From: Amycolatopsis sp. WQ 127309
GTDB lineage: Bacteria > Actinomycetota > Actinomycetes > Mycobacteriales > Pseudonocardiaceae
NCBI RefSeq assembly: GCF_023023025.1
Contig: NZ_CP095481.1
Location: forward strand, 7,143,001-7,207,000
DNA length: 64,000 nt
Direction: 5' to 3'
A program made the position numbers and the translations under genes. Numbering within the stretch: position 1 is the first letter of the stretch; every line of letters begins with the position of its first letter. The notes beneath the pieces were generated by a model that did not search any database, had not been told where the DNA came from, and saw nothing but the letters and a program-made list of their open reading frames with translations. Below, in pieces: positions 8,712 through 16,164 of this stretch.

Positions 8712-9712
8712 GCGGCGCGGTGCTGCTGGACGTCGACGGCGTCGAGGTCAGGATCAGCAGCCCGGACAAGGTCTACTTCCCCGAGCGCGGCGAGACGAAG
8801 CTCGACCTCGTCGAGTACTACCGCGCGGTCGCCGGGCCGCTGCTGGCCCGGCTCGGCGGGCGCCCGCTGCTGCTGGAGCGCTACCCGGACGGCGCGGGCG
8901 GCAAGAACTGGTTCCAGAAACGCGTGCCCCAGGGAGCGCCGCCGTGGCTGTCCACCACGGTGGTGTCGACGCCGAACGGCACCACGAGTGACGCGCTGGT
9001 CGCGAAGGACCTGGCGCACATCCTCTGGGCGGTGAACCTCGGCTGCCTCGGCTTCCACGTGTGGCCGTACCGCGCGGACACGCCCGAGGTCGCCGACGAG
9101 CTGCGCGTCGACCTCGACCCGTCACCGGGCATCGGGTTCGCCGACCTGTGCGAGGCCGCGCTGCTGACCAGGGAGTTCCTGGGTGAGCACGGCATCGAAG
9201 GCCACCTCAAGACGTCCGGCTCGCGCGGCCTGCACCTGTATGTACTGGTGGAGCCGCGCTGGGACAGCTTCCAGGTGCGGGCCGCGGCGGTCGCGTTGGC
9301 GCGGGCGCTCGAACGGCGTCACCCCACGAAGATCACGGCGCAGTGGTGGAAGGAGGAACGCGGCTCGCGCGTGTTCGTCGACTTCAACCAGAACGCGCCG
9401 CACAAGACCGTGTTCGGCACGTGGTGCGTGCGCCCGCGCGTCGGCGGCCAGGTGTCCACGCCGATCGCGTGGGACGAACTGGCCGGCGTCGAGCCCGACA
9501 CGTTCACGCTGAGCACGGTGCCCGCCCGGCTGGCCGAGCTGGGTGACCCGTGGGCGGGCGCGGGGGAGCGGCCGCAGTCGATCGAGCCGCTGCTGGCGCT
9601 GTCGGAGGCGGACATGGCCGGTGGGCTGATGGACGCGCCGTGGCCGCCGGTGTACCCGAAGATGCCGAACGAGCCGCCGCGGGTCGCGCCGAGCCGGGCG
9701 AAGAAGGCCTGA
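8708..9712 (+). CDS. LigD-type primase-polymerase domain protein
   Basis: The 334-residue protein is a stand-alone archaeo-eukaryotic primase-like polymerase of the LigD PolDom family, which fills gaps or adds ribonucleotides at DNA ends. The catalytic acidic pair is Asp135 and Asp137 in RVDLDPSPG. The later block LKTSGSRGLHLYV near residue 165 and VFVDFNQNAPHKTV near 222 are conserved in the family. It overlaps the ligase gene by four bases. Separate ligase and polymerase genes replace the fused LigD of mycobacteria. Confidence 0.92.
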   Translation: MSGAVLLDVDGVEVRISSPDKVYFPERGETKLDLVEYYRAVAGPLLARLGGRPLLLERYPDGAGGKNWFQKRVPQGAPPWLSTTVVSTPNGTTSDALVAKDLAHILWAVNLGCLGFHVWPYRADTPEVADELRVDLDPSPGIGFADLCEAALLTREFLGEHGIEGHLKTSGSRGLHLYVLVEPRWDSFQVRAAAVALARALERRHPTKITAQWWKEERGSRVFVDFNQNAPHKTVFGTWCVRPRVGGQVSTPIAWDELAGVEPDTFTLSTVPARLAELGDPWAGAGERPQSIEPLLALSEADMAGGLMDAPWPPVYPKMPNEPPRVAPSRAKKA

Positions 9713-9714
9713 CA

Positions 9715-10161
9715 GTGACGACCGTCGCGGAGTGCGCTGCCGACGACGGACTGCTGATCGCACTGGTCACGGCGATGACGGCGGAGCTGGTGGTGGTCTA
9801 CAACCTGCCGGTGGACGCCCAGCCGCCACCCTTGCGGCCGGGAACCCGCTACCTCCTGGCGCGGGACGGCGAGCGGGCGATCGGCTGCTGCGCGATCGAG
9901 CCGGTGGAGCCGGGCGTGTACGAGCTGAAGCGGATGTTCGTGGCCCCGGACGCGCGAGGTTCGGGGGTCTCGGACGCGTTGGTGACCTCGTCCGAAGACC
10001 TGGCCCGGGAGGCGGGCGGGGCCCGCATCCGCCTGGAGACGGGCGCCCGCCAGCCCGCGGCGATGCGCCTGTACGAGCGCGCGGGCTTCCGCCGGGTGCC
10101 GAACTTCCCACCGCACGAGGCCGACCCGGAGTCGGTCTGTTACGAGAAACCGCTGGTGTAG
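9715..10161 (+). CDS. GNAT-family N-acetyltransferase
   Basis: This 148-residue protein has the GNAT core: ELKRMFVAPDARGSGVSDALV around residues 71-91 is the acetyl-CoA-binding motif A, and RLETGARQPAAMRLYERAGFRRVP is motif B. The substrate is unknown. The GTG at 9715 follows the polymerase stop by two bases, so it is probably the third gene of the ligase operon, although a role in repair cannot be inferred. Confidence 0.85.
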   Translation: MTTVAECAADDGLLIALVTAMTAELVVVYNLPVDAQPPPLRPGTRYLLARDGERAIGCCAIEPVEPGVYELKRMFVAPDARGSGVSDALVTSSEDLAREAGGARIRLETGARQPAAMRLYERAGFRRVPNFPPHEADPESVCYEKPLV

Positions 10162-10505
10162 TGGCCGACGGTGGTTTGGCGGCGTCCCTGGTGCGCCGCC
10201 GGGCCGCGCGGAGGGGTTGAGCGCTGCGGTGACGGCGCGTGTACCCGGCCTGATCATTGCGGGGACCGGCGGCATCGGGTGCCGCGGCTAGGCGAGTGGC
10301 GGAGACTCGGGCGCCGCGCCACATGCCTGGTCATCGCGGGTTGACGGCGAGAACGGGTGCGGGCCGCAGCGACTCGATCACCGTATCGCGCCGGCCACCT
10401 TCAGCGTCAGAAAGACCCCGTGGGGCCGCCGGTCACCGTAGGGCCGCCGAGATGCGGACGGCCTCGGACCTCGAGCGCGGAGACAACCCACGAGCACCGG
10501 TGCAG
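10162..10505. other. 344-bp gap with no recognisable gene
   Basis: I see no convincing coding region, repeat or strong hairpin here. Short frames on both strands lack initiation signals and do not resemble known proteins. The base composition and the mixture of partial frames would fit decayed coding sequence. Confidence 0.5.
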
Positions 10506-10787
10506 CTACATCTCCAGGTCGAGGCTGAGCTGGCCGCGGTTCCCGGTTCCCGGGGCGAGCCGCAAGCCCGCCGGGGGAGCGGGCAGCGTCGCCACGCACT
10601 CCGGGCACGGTGCGACCTCGGATGTCGTCAAGTCGACAGGCTTCCAGCTGCGTGACTCGCGCTCACCGCAGGCCGACCGCCGGTAGCGGAGGTCGCCCGA
10701 GCGGGTCATCAGGTGCGCTTGCGGGACTTCTTCGGGCAGCACGCCGACCAGGTACCAGCGTGGTGCGCTCACCTCGGTGGTCGTCAT
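10506..10787 (-). CDS. Hypothetical small protein with CPEC motif
   Basis: This 93-residue protein is not recognised. It starts at the ATG at 10787 and contains APRWYLVGVLPEE, a single Cys in RRSACGERES near residue 40, and APCPECVATLP near residue 60. The Cys pair plus the upstream Cys and His could form a small metal site. The coding bias fits a real gene. It lies on the same strand as, and downstream of, the CobW metallochaperone, so a metal-related role is possible but unproven. Confidence 0.5.
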   Translation of the reverse strand: MTTTEVSAPRWYLVGVLPEEVPQAHLMTRSGDLRYRRSACGERESRSWKPVDLTTSEVAPCPECVATLPAPPAGLRLAPGTGNRGQLSLDLEM

Positions 10788-10853
10788 GGCCGACAGTGTC
10801 TGCCGCGGCCGGCGGGAACCCGCGGTTTTGCCGATCTTCGGCGTGGCGCGGGC

Positions 10854-11864
10854 TCAGGCTTCGTCGGGCAGGTAGCGGAGGATGTGCAGCATGCCGCGCT
10901 CGTCGACGACATCCGGATCGGCCGCGAGGCAAGCGCTCAGGTCGGCGCGGACGGCGTCCGTGTCCAAGCCGGCGCCGATCAGCACCAGCTCGGTGCGGTG
11001 TGGGGCGCCAGGTGGCCAGGCCGAGCGGTCGACCTGCACGAACCCGCCGACCGTGTGCAGCCGGAAGCGCGTCCCCGCGCCGAAGTCGGCCTGGCCCTTC
11101 ATGCGGTAGAGGCCCGCCGGACGGCGCTCGAGGAACTCGACGAACGCTCGCGGCGCCAGTGGCGTCTCGGCGGTGAAGGTGACCGTCTCGTACTCGGCGT
11201 GCAGGTGCCGGGAATGGTCGTGGTCGTCCTCGCGCAGGTCGTCGAAGGACAGCTGGCCGGCCCGCTCGCCGCGGGGTTCCGGGTCGAAGAACAGCCGCGG
11301 GTCGACCCGGCCGTGGGCGGTGACCAGCACCGGGCGGCCCGGCGCCAGCTCCTCGACCGTCGCCGTGACCTTCGCCAGCGCGTCGGCGTCGACGCGGTCG
11401 GCCTTGTTCAGCACCACCAGGTCGGCCAGCCGCAGGTGATCGGCCAGTTCGGGGTGGCGTTCGCGGGCGGCTTCGAACTCGGCGGCGTCCACCACCTCGG
11501 CCAGTCCGCCGTAGCGGATGTCCGGGTTCTCGCTGGCGATCATCAGCCGGATCAGGTCGCGCGGCTCGGCGATGCCGCTGGCCTCGACGACGATGACGTC
11601 CATCCCCGCCTCGGCCGACGACAGCCGGCCCAGCATCGCGTCCAGCCCGCTGGCGTCGACCGCGCAGCACAGGCAGCCGTTGCCCAGCGAGACCATCGTG
11701 TCGACCTGCCCGGCCACGGCCAGCGCGTCGACGTTCACGCTGCCGAAGTCGTTGACCACGACGCCGACCCGGGCGCCCTCGCGGTTGGCGAGCAGGTGGT
11801 TGAGCAGCGTCGTCTTGCCCGCGCCGAGGAACCCGGCGACGAGGACCACGGGGATCCGGTTCAC
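10854..11864 (-). CDS. CobW/COG0523 GTPase metallochaperone
   Basis: The 336-residue protein is a G3E-family GTPase that delivers or traffics metal ions. The Walker A motif is GFLGAGKTT (residues 11-19), the metal-binding CxCC site is GNGCLCCAV (Cys64, Cys66, Cys67), and the guanine-specificity motif is NKAD near residue 154. A His-rich linker [14 protein letters not shown] near residue 218 precedes the CobW C-terminal domain, a common zinc or cobalt feature. I see no clear Zur box upstream. The metal cannot be assigned from sequence. Confidence 0.92.
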   Translation of the reverse strand: MNRIPVVLVAGFLGAGKTTLLNHLLANREGARVGVVVNDFGSVNVDALAVAGQVDTMVSLGNGCLCCAVDASGLDAMLGRLSSAEAGMDVIVVEASGIAEPRDLIRLMIASENPDIRYGGLAEVVDAAEFEAARERHPELADHLRLADLVVLNKADRVDADALAKVTATVEELAPGRPVLVTAHGRVDPRLFFDPEPRGERAGQLSFDDLREDDHDHSRHLHAEYETVTFTAETPLAPRAFVEFLERRPAGLYRMKGQADFGAGTRFRLHTVGGFVQVDRSAWPPGAPHRTELVLIGAGLDTDAVRADLSACLAADPDVVDERGMLHILRYLPDEA

Positions 11865-12249
11865 GCAACGTCCTCCTCTGCCGATCAGGCGACTCTAAAC
11901 GACGCGCCCGCACGCGTGCGTACACGGGGGACCGGCGCCGGAAAAGGCCGTTCGGCGATTGCCCACGAAAAGCCGAAGATCGGCGCACGGGAAAGAATCA
12001 CGCGGCCTTCACCGGTAAATGTGATCGATTGACGGGAAATGCGCTGCGACATGTCCGGATAACGCGTGGTGACGACTATTTTTCCGGTGTTTTCCCAGGC
12101 TGTGGCGATATTTCGGGAGACGCGGAACGTACTGGGCATTCGGGGACCGTGTCGCGCGAAACGTGGGGTATCCTGCCCCGCCTGGTCGGAAGCGCCCGTG
12201 CTGCAGGCGTTTCCGGCCGACAGCGCTGTCGGCGACCATCGGAGGAACG
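11865..12249. other. 385-bp low-GC leader region before the NOS locus
   Basis: This stretch is visibly richer in A and T than its neighbours and holds no convincing gene. It must contain the promoter for the downstream leader ORF and nitric oxide synthase, and also the divergent CobW promoter. A GGGTAT at 12166-12171 could be a -10 element of a stress sigma factor, but a matching -35 element is weak. Confidence 0.5.
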
Positions 12250-12306
12250 GTGAACCTTCCCGTCGGGATGCAGATCACGATTTCGGAGAGTGGGGTAGTG
12301 CGGTGA
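12250..12306 (+). CDS. 18-residue leader ORF coupled to NOS
   Basis: A short reading frame starts at GTG 12250 with a strong ribosome binding site GGAGGAAC at 12241-12248. It encodes MNLPVGMQITISESGVVR and ends in TGA at 12304-12306, which overlaps the GTG start of the synthase gene (GTGA). The spacing and overlap are typical of translational coupling. No function is known for the peptide. The call depends on the strong binding site and the exact overlap, because the frame itself is too short for codon statistics. Confidence 0.6.
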   Translation: MNLPVGMQITISESGVVR

Positions 12307-13457
12307 CTGCTACGTCCGAGCGGGTGACGACCGCGCCGGTACTTTACCACCAACGGGTGTCGGGGGAACAGAGCGTCAATTCCGCGGAGGCCGAGGAATT
12401 CCTCAACCTCATGTTCGAAGAAGGGGCCGCCGAACAGGGCACGTGGCTCGAGACGCGGCTCGCCGAGGTGCGGGCCGAAATCGCCGAAACCGGCACCTAC
12501 CGGCACACGCCCGCCGAGCTGGCGTACGGCGCCCGCGTCGCCTGGCGCAACTCGGCCCGCTGCATCGGCCGGCTCTACTGGAACAGCCTCCGCGTCCGGG
12601 ACCGGCGCCGGGTCACCGGCCCCGCCGACATCGCCGGCGAATGCGTCGCCCACCTGCGCCAGGCCACCCGGTCCGGCCGGATTCGCCCCACCATCACCGT
12701 CTTCGCCCCGGACACGCCCGGGGGGCCGGGGCCGCGCATCCACAACGAGCAGCTCATCCGCTACGCCGGCTACCGGCTGGAGGACGGCTCGGTGCTCGGC
12801 GACCCGCGGTACGCCGGGTTCACCGAGCAGGTGCGGCGGCTCGGCTGGCGGCCACCGGAGCGGAGGGGCTCCTTCGACGTCCTCCCGCTGCTGGTCGAGT
12901 CGGACCCCGGCGATCCCCGGCTGTACACGCTGCCCGCGGACGCCGTGCTGGAGGTGCCGCTGAGCCACCCCGACCACCGCTGGTTCGCCGGGCTGGGGCT
13001 GCGCTGGCACGCAGTGCCGGCGATCAGCAACATGCCGCTGGAGATCGGGGGCGTCACGTACCCGGCCGCGCCGTTCAACGGCTGGTACCTCGGCACCGAG
13101 GTCGGCGCCCGCAACCTGGCCGACGAGGACCGCTACGACCTGCTGCCCGCCATCGCGGAGCTGATGGGCCTGGACACCGGCTCCGAGCGCACGCTGTGGC
13201 GCGACCGGGCGCTCGTCGAGCTGACGCTGGCCGTGCAGCACTCGTTCGACGCGGCGGGCGTGACGATGGCCGACCACCACACCGAGTCGCGGCGGTTCCT
13301 GACGCACCTGGAGAAGGAGGAACGCGCCGGACGCCGGTGCCCGGCCGACTGGAGCTGGATCGTGCCGCCCGTTTCCGGTGGTCAGACCGCCGTGTTCCGG
13401 CGTTACTACGACGAACCCGACCCCGCGACGCGCCCGGCGTTCCTGCCGCCCGGCTGA
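12303..13457 (+). CDS. nos: Bacterial nitric oxide synthase, oxygenase domain
   Basis: This 384-residue haem enzyme oxidises L-arginine to citrulline and nitric oxide. The haem thiolate is Cys87 in WRNSARCIGR. Other hallmark blocks are SNMPLEIGG, the substrate-site segment FNGWYLGTEVGARNLAD with its conserved Glu, and DHHTESRRFLTHLEKEE. There is no reductase domain, as in other bacterial enzymes, so electrons must come from separate flavoproteins. The GTG at 12303 is chosen because homologous sequence begins soon after and the leader ORF stop overlaps it. A flavodoxin-like gene follows 73 bases downstream. Confidence 0.93.
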   Translation: MTATSERVTTAPVLYHQRVSGEQSVNSAEAEEFLNLMFEEGAAEQGTWLETRLAEVRAEIAETGTYRHTPAELAYGARVAWRNSARCIGRLYWNSLRVRDRRRVTGPADIAGECVAHLRQATRSGRIRPTITVFAPDTPGGPGPRIHNEQLIRYAGYRLEDGSVLGDPRYAGFTEQVRRLGWRPPERRGSFDVLPLLVESDPGDPRLYTLPADAVLEVPLSHPDHRWFAGLGLRWHAVPAISNMPLEIGGVTYPAAPFNGWYLGTEVGARNLADEDRYDLLPAIAELMGLDTGSERTLWRDRALVELTLAVQHSFDAAGVTMADHHTESRRFLTHLEKEERAGRRCPADWSWIVPPVSGGQTAVFRRYYDEPDPATRPAFLPPG

Positions 13458-13530
13458 GGGGAAGCGCCCGTTCGGCGGATCGTGACCGGCCCGCGGCGCC
13501 GATTCGAGGACGAAGGCCGACAATGGACCC

Positions 13531-14037
13531 ATGACCGCAGTCCTCGTCGCCCACTCCGGACGACACGGCGGCACCCGGCAGATCGCCGAGGTCATCGCCG
13601 CGGAGCTCCGCGAAATCGGCCTGTCCGTGGACGTACGCGACGCCGCCGACGTCGCCACCGTCGACGGGTACGCCGCGGTGGTCCTCGGCAGCGCCCTGTA
13701 CTACCACCGCTGGCGGCCGGACGCCGTCCGGCTGCTGGAGCACCACGCCCGGGCGCTGGCCGAGCGTCCGGTGTGGCTGTTCCACAGCGGCCCGTGCGGC
13801 CCGGGCGCGGCCACCCACCAGGTCGGCCTGCCGGCGAACGTGGCGCTGCTCGCGGCGCGCATCGACGCCGAGCGCACGGCCACCTTCGGCGGCCGCCTCG
13901 ACCCGTCGACCGTGCGCGGGCTGATCCCGCGGCTGATGGCGTCGGGCCAGCGCGCCGGCGACTTCCGTGACTGGGACCGGATCAAGGCCTGGGCCCGGGA
14001 CGTCGGCCGCCGGGTGCGCATCGGCGTCCCGCACTGA
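13531..14037 (+). CDS. Flavodoxin-like protein (HemG/protoporphyrinogen oxidase type)
   Basis: The 168-residue protein begins with the flavodoxin FMN-binding pattern VLVAHSGRHGGTRQIAEVIA and has the second strand AAVVLGSALYYHRWRPDAVRLLEHH seen in menaquinone-dependent protoporphyrinogen oxidases and related flavodoxin-domain proteins. It should bind FMN and act in electron transfer. Its position just downstream of a reductase-less nitric oxide synthase makes it a candidate electron donor, but that link is inferred from proximity only. Confidence 0.82.
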   Translation: MTAVLVAHSGRHGGTRQIAEVIAAELREIGLSVDVRDAADVATVDGYAAVVLGSALYYHRWRPDAVRLLEHHARALAERPVWLFHSGPCGPGAATHQVGLPANVALLAARIDAERTATFGGRLDPSTVRGLIPRLMASGQRAGDFRDWDRIKAWARDVGRRVRIGVPH

Positions 14038-14126
14038 TCACGGCGTCCGCTCTTGCCCGCACGGGGTCGTCGGTGCTAGACCAACCCTGAAGTCTTCCGG
14101 TGGGGAACCGACGGGACGGGGCAAAC

Positions 14127-15422
14127 GTGACGGATCGGCAGGCGGAACCGGCCCAGGCCAAGAAAGCGCTTACATCGGACCAGCGCAACTCGTTCCTCGC
14201 GGCGCTGCTCGGCTGGAGCATGGACTCGTTCGACTACTTCCTCGTGGTCTTCGTGCTGGCGGACATCGCCAAGGACAAGTCGTTCGGCGCGACCGCGACG
14301 CAGCTGGCGTTCATCACGACGGCGACGCTGGTGATGCGGCCGGTCGGCGCGCTCCTGTTCGGCCTGTGGGCCGACCGCGTCGGGCGCCGGGTGCCGCTGA
14401 TCGTGGACGTGCTGGTGTACTCGGTGGCCGGGCTGCTGTGCGCGTTCGCCCCGAACTTCACGGTGCTGCTGATCCTGCGGTTCGTCTACGGCGTCGGCAT
14501 GGGCGGGGAATGGGGGCTGGGCGCGGCCCTGGCGATGGAGAAGATCCCGGTGGCGCGCCGCGGGTTCTTCTCGGGACTGTTGCAGGTGGGCTATTCGATC
14601 GGGTACCTGATGGCCGCGCTCGCGTACCTGCTGTTCCATTCGGCACTGAACCTCGAGTGGCGCTGGATCTTCGTGCTGAGCATCTTCCCGGCGCTCATCA
14701 GCCTGCTGATCCGCGCCCGGGTGCGGGAGTCCGAGGTCTGGGAGGCGACGCGGGAGAAGCTGCGCGTGACGCGGACGTCGGTCAAGGACGTGCTGCTCAA
14801 CCCGAAGGTGATCCGCCGGTTCGGGTACCTGATCCTGCTGATGACGGCGTTCAACTGGATGAGCCACGGCACCCAGGACGTCTACCCGAGTTTCCTGAAG
14901 GCGCACGACAACGGCGGCGCCGGCCTGACCGCGACGACGAGCACGTGGATCGCCGTGCTGTACAACGTCGGCGCGATCATCGGCGGCCTGACGTTCGGCA
15001 CGCTGTCCGAGAAGCTGGGCCGCCGCCGCACGATCGTCACCGCGGCGGTGCTCGGCCTGCCGGTGATCCCGATCTTCGCGTTCGACCACGGCGCGGGGAT
15101 GCTGGCGCTGGGGTCGTTCCTGATGCAGGTGATGGTCCAGGGCGCGTGGGGCGTGATCCCGGCGCACCTGACGGAGATGTCCCCGGACGCGATCCGCGGC
15201 TTCTACCCGGGCGTGACGTACCAGCTGGGCAACCTCCTCGCGGCGCTGAACCTCCCGATCCAGCAGGCGATCGCGGAGTCCCACGGGTACTCGTCGGCTC
15301 TCTTGTGGACGGTCGTGCCAGGACTGGTGGCGGTCGCGGTCCTGACGGCGATCGGCAAGGAGGCCAAGGGCATCAAGTTCGGCGACTCGGCGGTGGCGAC
15401 GGCCCCGGCGGGTGGGAAGTGA
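14127..15422 (+). CDS. MFS transporter, SHS (sialate/lactate symporter-like) family
   Basis: This 431-residue 12-helix transporter resembles the sialate:H+ symporter family. Features include [23 protein letters not shown] in helix 1, the motif [15 protein letters not shown], the [24 protein letters not shown] segment, and [21 protein letters not shown]. The GTG at 14127 has GACGGGG just upstream, whereas the earlier GTG at 14100 lacks a binding site. Family members move N-acetylneuraminate, lactate or related acids. A secreted sialidase gene lies 0.75 kb downstream, which supports sialic acid as a possible substrate. Confidence 0.85.
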   Translation: MTDRQAEPAQAKKALTSDQRNSFLAALLGWSMDSFDYFLVVFVLADIAKDKSFGATATQLAFITTATLVMRPVGALLFGLWADRVGRRVPLIVDVLVYSVAGLLCAFAPNFTVLLILRFVYGVGMGGEWGLGAALAMEKIPVARRGFFSGLLQVGYSIGYLMAALAYLLFHSALNLEWRWIFVLSIFPALISLLIRARVRESEVWEATREKLRVTRTSVKDVLLNPKVIRRFGYLILLMTAFNWMSHGTQDVYPSFLKAHDNGGAGLTATTSTWIAVLYNVGAIIGGLTFGTLSEKLGRRRTIVTAAVLGLPVIPIFAFDHGAGMLALGSFLMQVMVQGAWGVIPAHLTEMSPDAIRGFYPGVTYQLGNLLAALNLPIQQAIAESHGYSSALLWTVVPGLVAVAVLTAIGKEAKGIKFGDSAVATAPAGGK

Positions 15423-15716
15423 GCCGTCCGGCGATCTTTCGGGCGCAGGCTTCGGGTGGAGTGCCGGTGGTGTCCACGGCGAGGTCGTAGTGGACGCCCC
15501 GGTGGACGAGATCCGCTTGGCGGGCGGCCATTCCGCGGATCCGGTCACCCCGGGCGGCTTCGCGTCGCGCGGCGACCGTGCCGTCACAACGGACGGCGAC
15601 CCAGAGCACGGGCAGACCGTCGAAGGCTTGCCGCCGACGTCGCGGGGAGGCGGCCCGCCGAGGAAGACCTCGTCGACGATGAACCCGGCGCCCGCCAGGG
15701 AACAAAGTCTCCCCGC
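15423..15716 (-). pseudogene. Chloramphenicol-phosphotransferase-like remnant
   Basis: On the minus strand the C-terminal half of a chloramphenicol 3-O-phosphotransferase-like kinase is visible in two frames. The first frame reads AGAGFIVDEVFLGG; the second continues AFDGLPVLWVAVRCDG, then ARGDRIRGMAARQADLVHRG and YDLAVDTTGTPPEACARKIA. The switch lies near 15625-15629, where restoring one G would rejoin the frames. The N-terminal P-loop and catalytic Asp region are missing altogether, so the gene is dead. It ends against the transporter stop codon and abuts a toxin Hint remnant upstream. Confidence 0.72.
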
Positions 15717-15760
15717 ACGAAGGTTTGCGGGCTCGTGGTCGCAGTTCGGCGGAGGAGCCG

Positions 15761-16128
15761 GTGGGGTGCCACAGCTTCCTCGCTGCCACGACGGTCCTGT
15801 TGGCCGATGGTTCTGCGAAGCCGATCTCGTCGCTGAAGGTGGGGGATCGGGTCCGAAACTCTCAGCAGGGCACGGCCGGGCTCGAGGCGCACCCGGTGGA
15901 CCGGGTGATCGTGACGGAGACCGACCATGACTTCGTGAACGTGAAAGTGAAGCCGCTGCGGCGGGCGTTGAGTCGGGTGGCGGCGGGCATGGTCGTCGCC
16001 GCAGCGGTGGTCACTGGTGCCGCGGCCCCGGCTTCGGCCACGCCGGCGACGTTGACGACGACGTTCCACCACCCGTTCTACGACGTGACGCGAGGTGCGT
16101 TCGTCGAGGCGGCACCGGTGTCGGCGGC
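15761..16128 (+). pseudogene. Remnant of a polymorphic-toxin (RHS-type) Hint domain
   Basis: A plus-strand frame encodes the start of a pretoxin Hint domain: CHSFLAATTVLLADGSAKPI, SSLKVGDRVRNSQQGTAG, HPVDRVIVTETDHDFVNV, a hydrophobic insertion ending AAAPASA, and TTTFHHPFYDVTRGAFVEA. The first Cys (codon at 15767) is the autoprocessing residue of Hint domains. No RHS repeats lie upstream, no toxin domain follows, and no start is apparent, so only a fragment survives. The hydrophobic insertion may be a family feature rather than damage. The frame runs on into antisense of the sialidase 3' end. Confidence 0.72.
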
Positions 16129-16164
16129 CGCGCCCAGGCCATCCCGGGCGCGGCCGTCGGTTCG

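Noticed and set aside
11885..12139. 84-codon minus-strand frame in the low-GC region before the nitric oxide synthase
   Set aside because: It has no ribosome binding site, weak third-position GC and no recognisable motif, and it lies in what should be promoter DNA.
12166..12171. GGGTAT as a definite stress promoter for the nitric oxide synthase
   Set aside because: No -35 element of the right sequence lies at the proper spacing.
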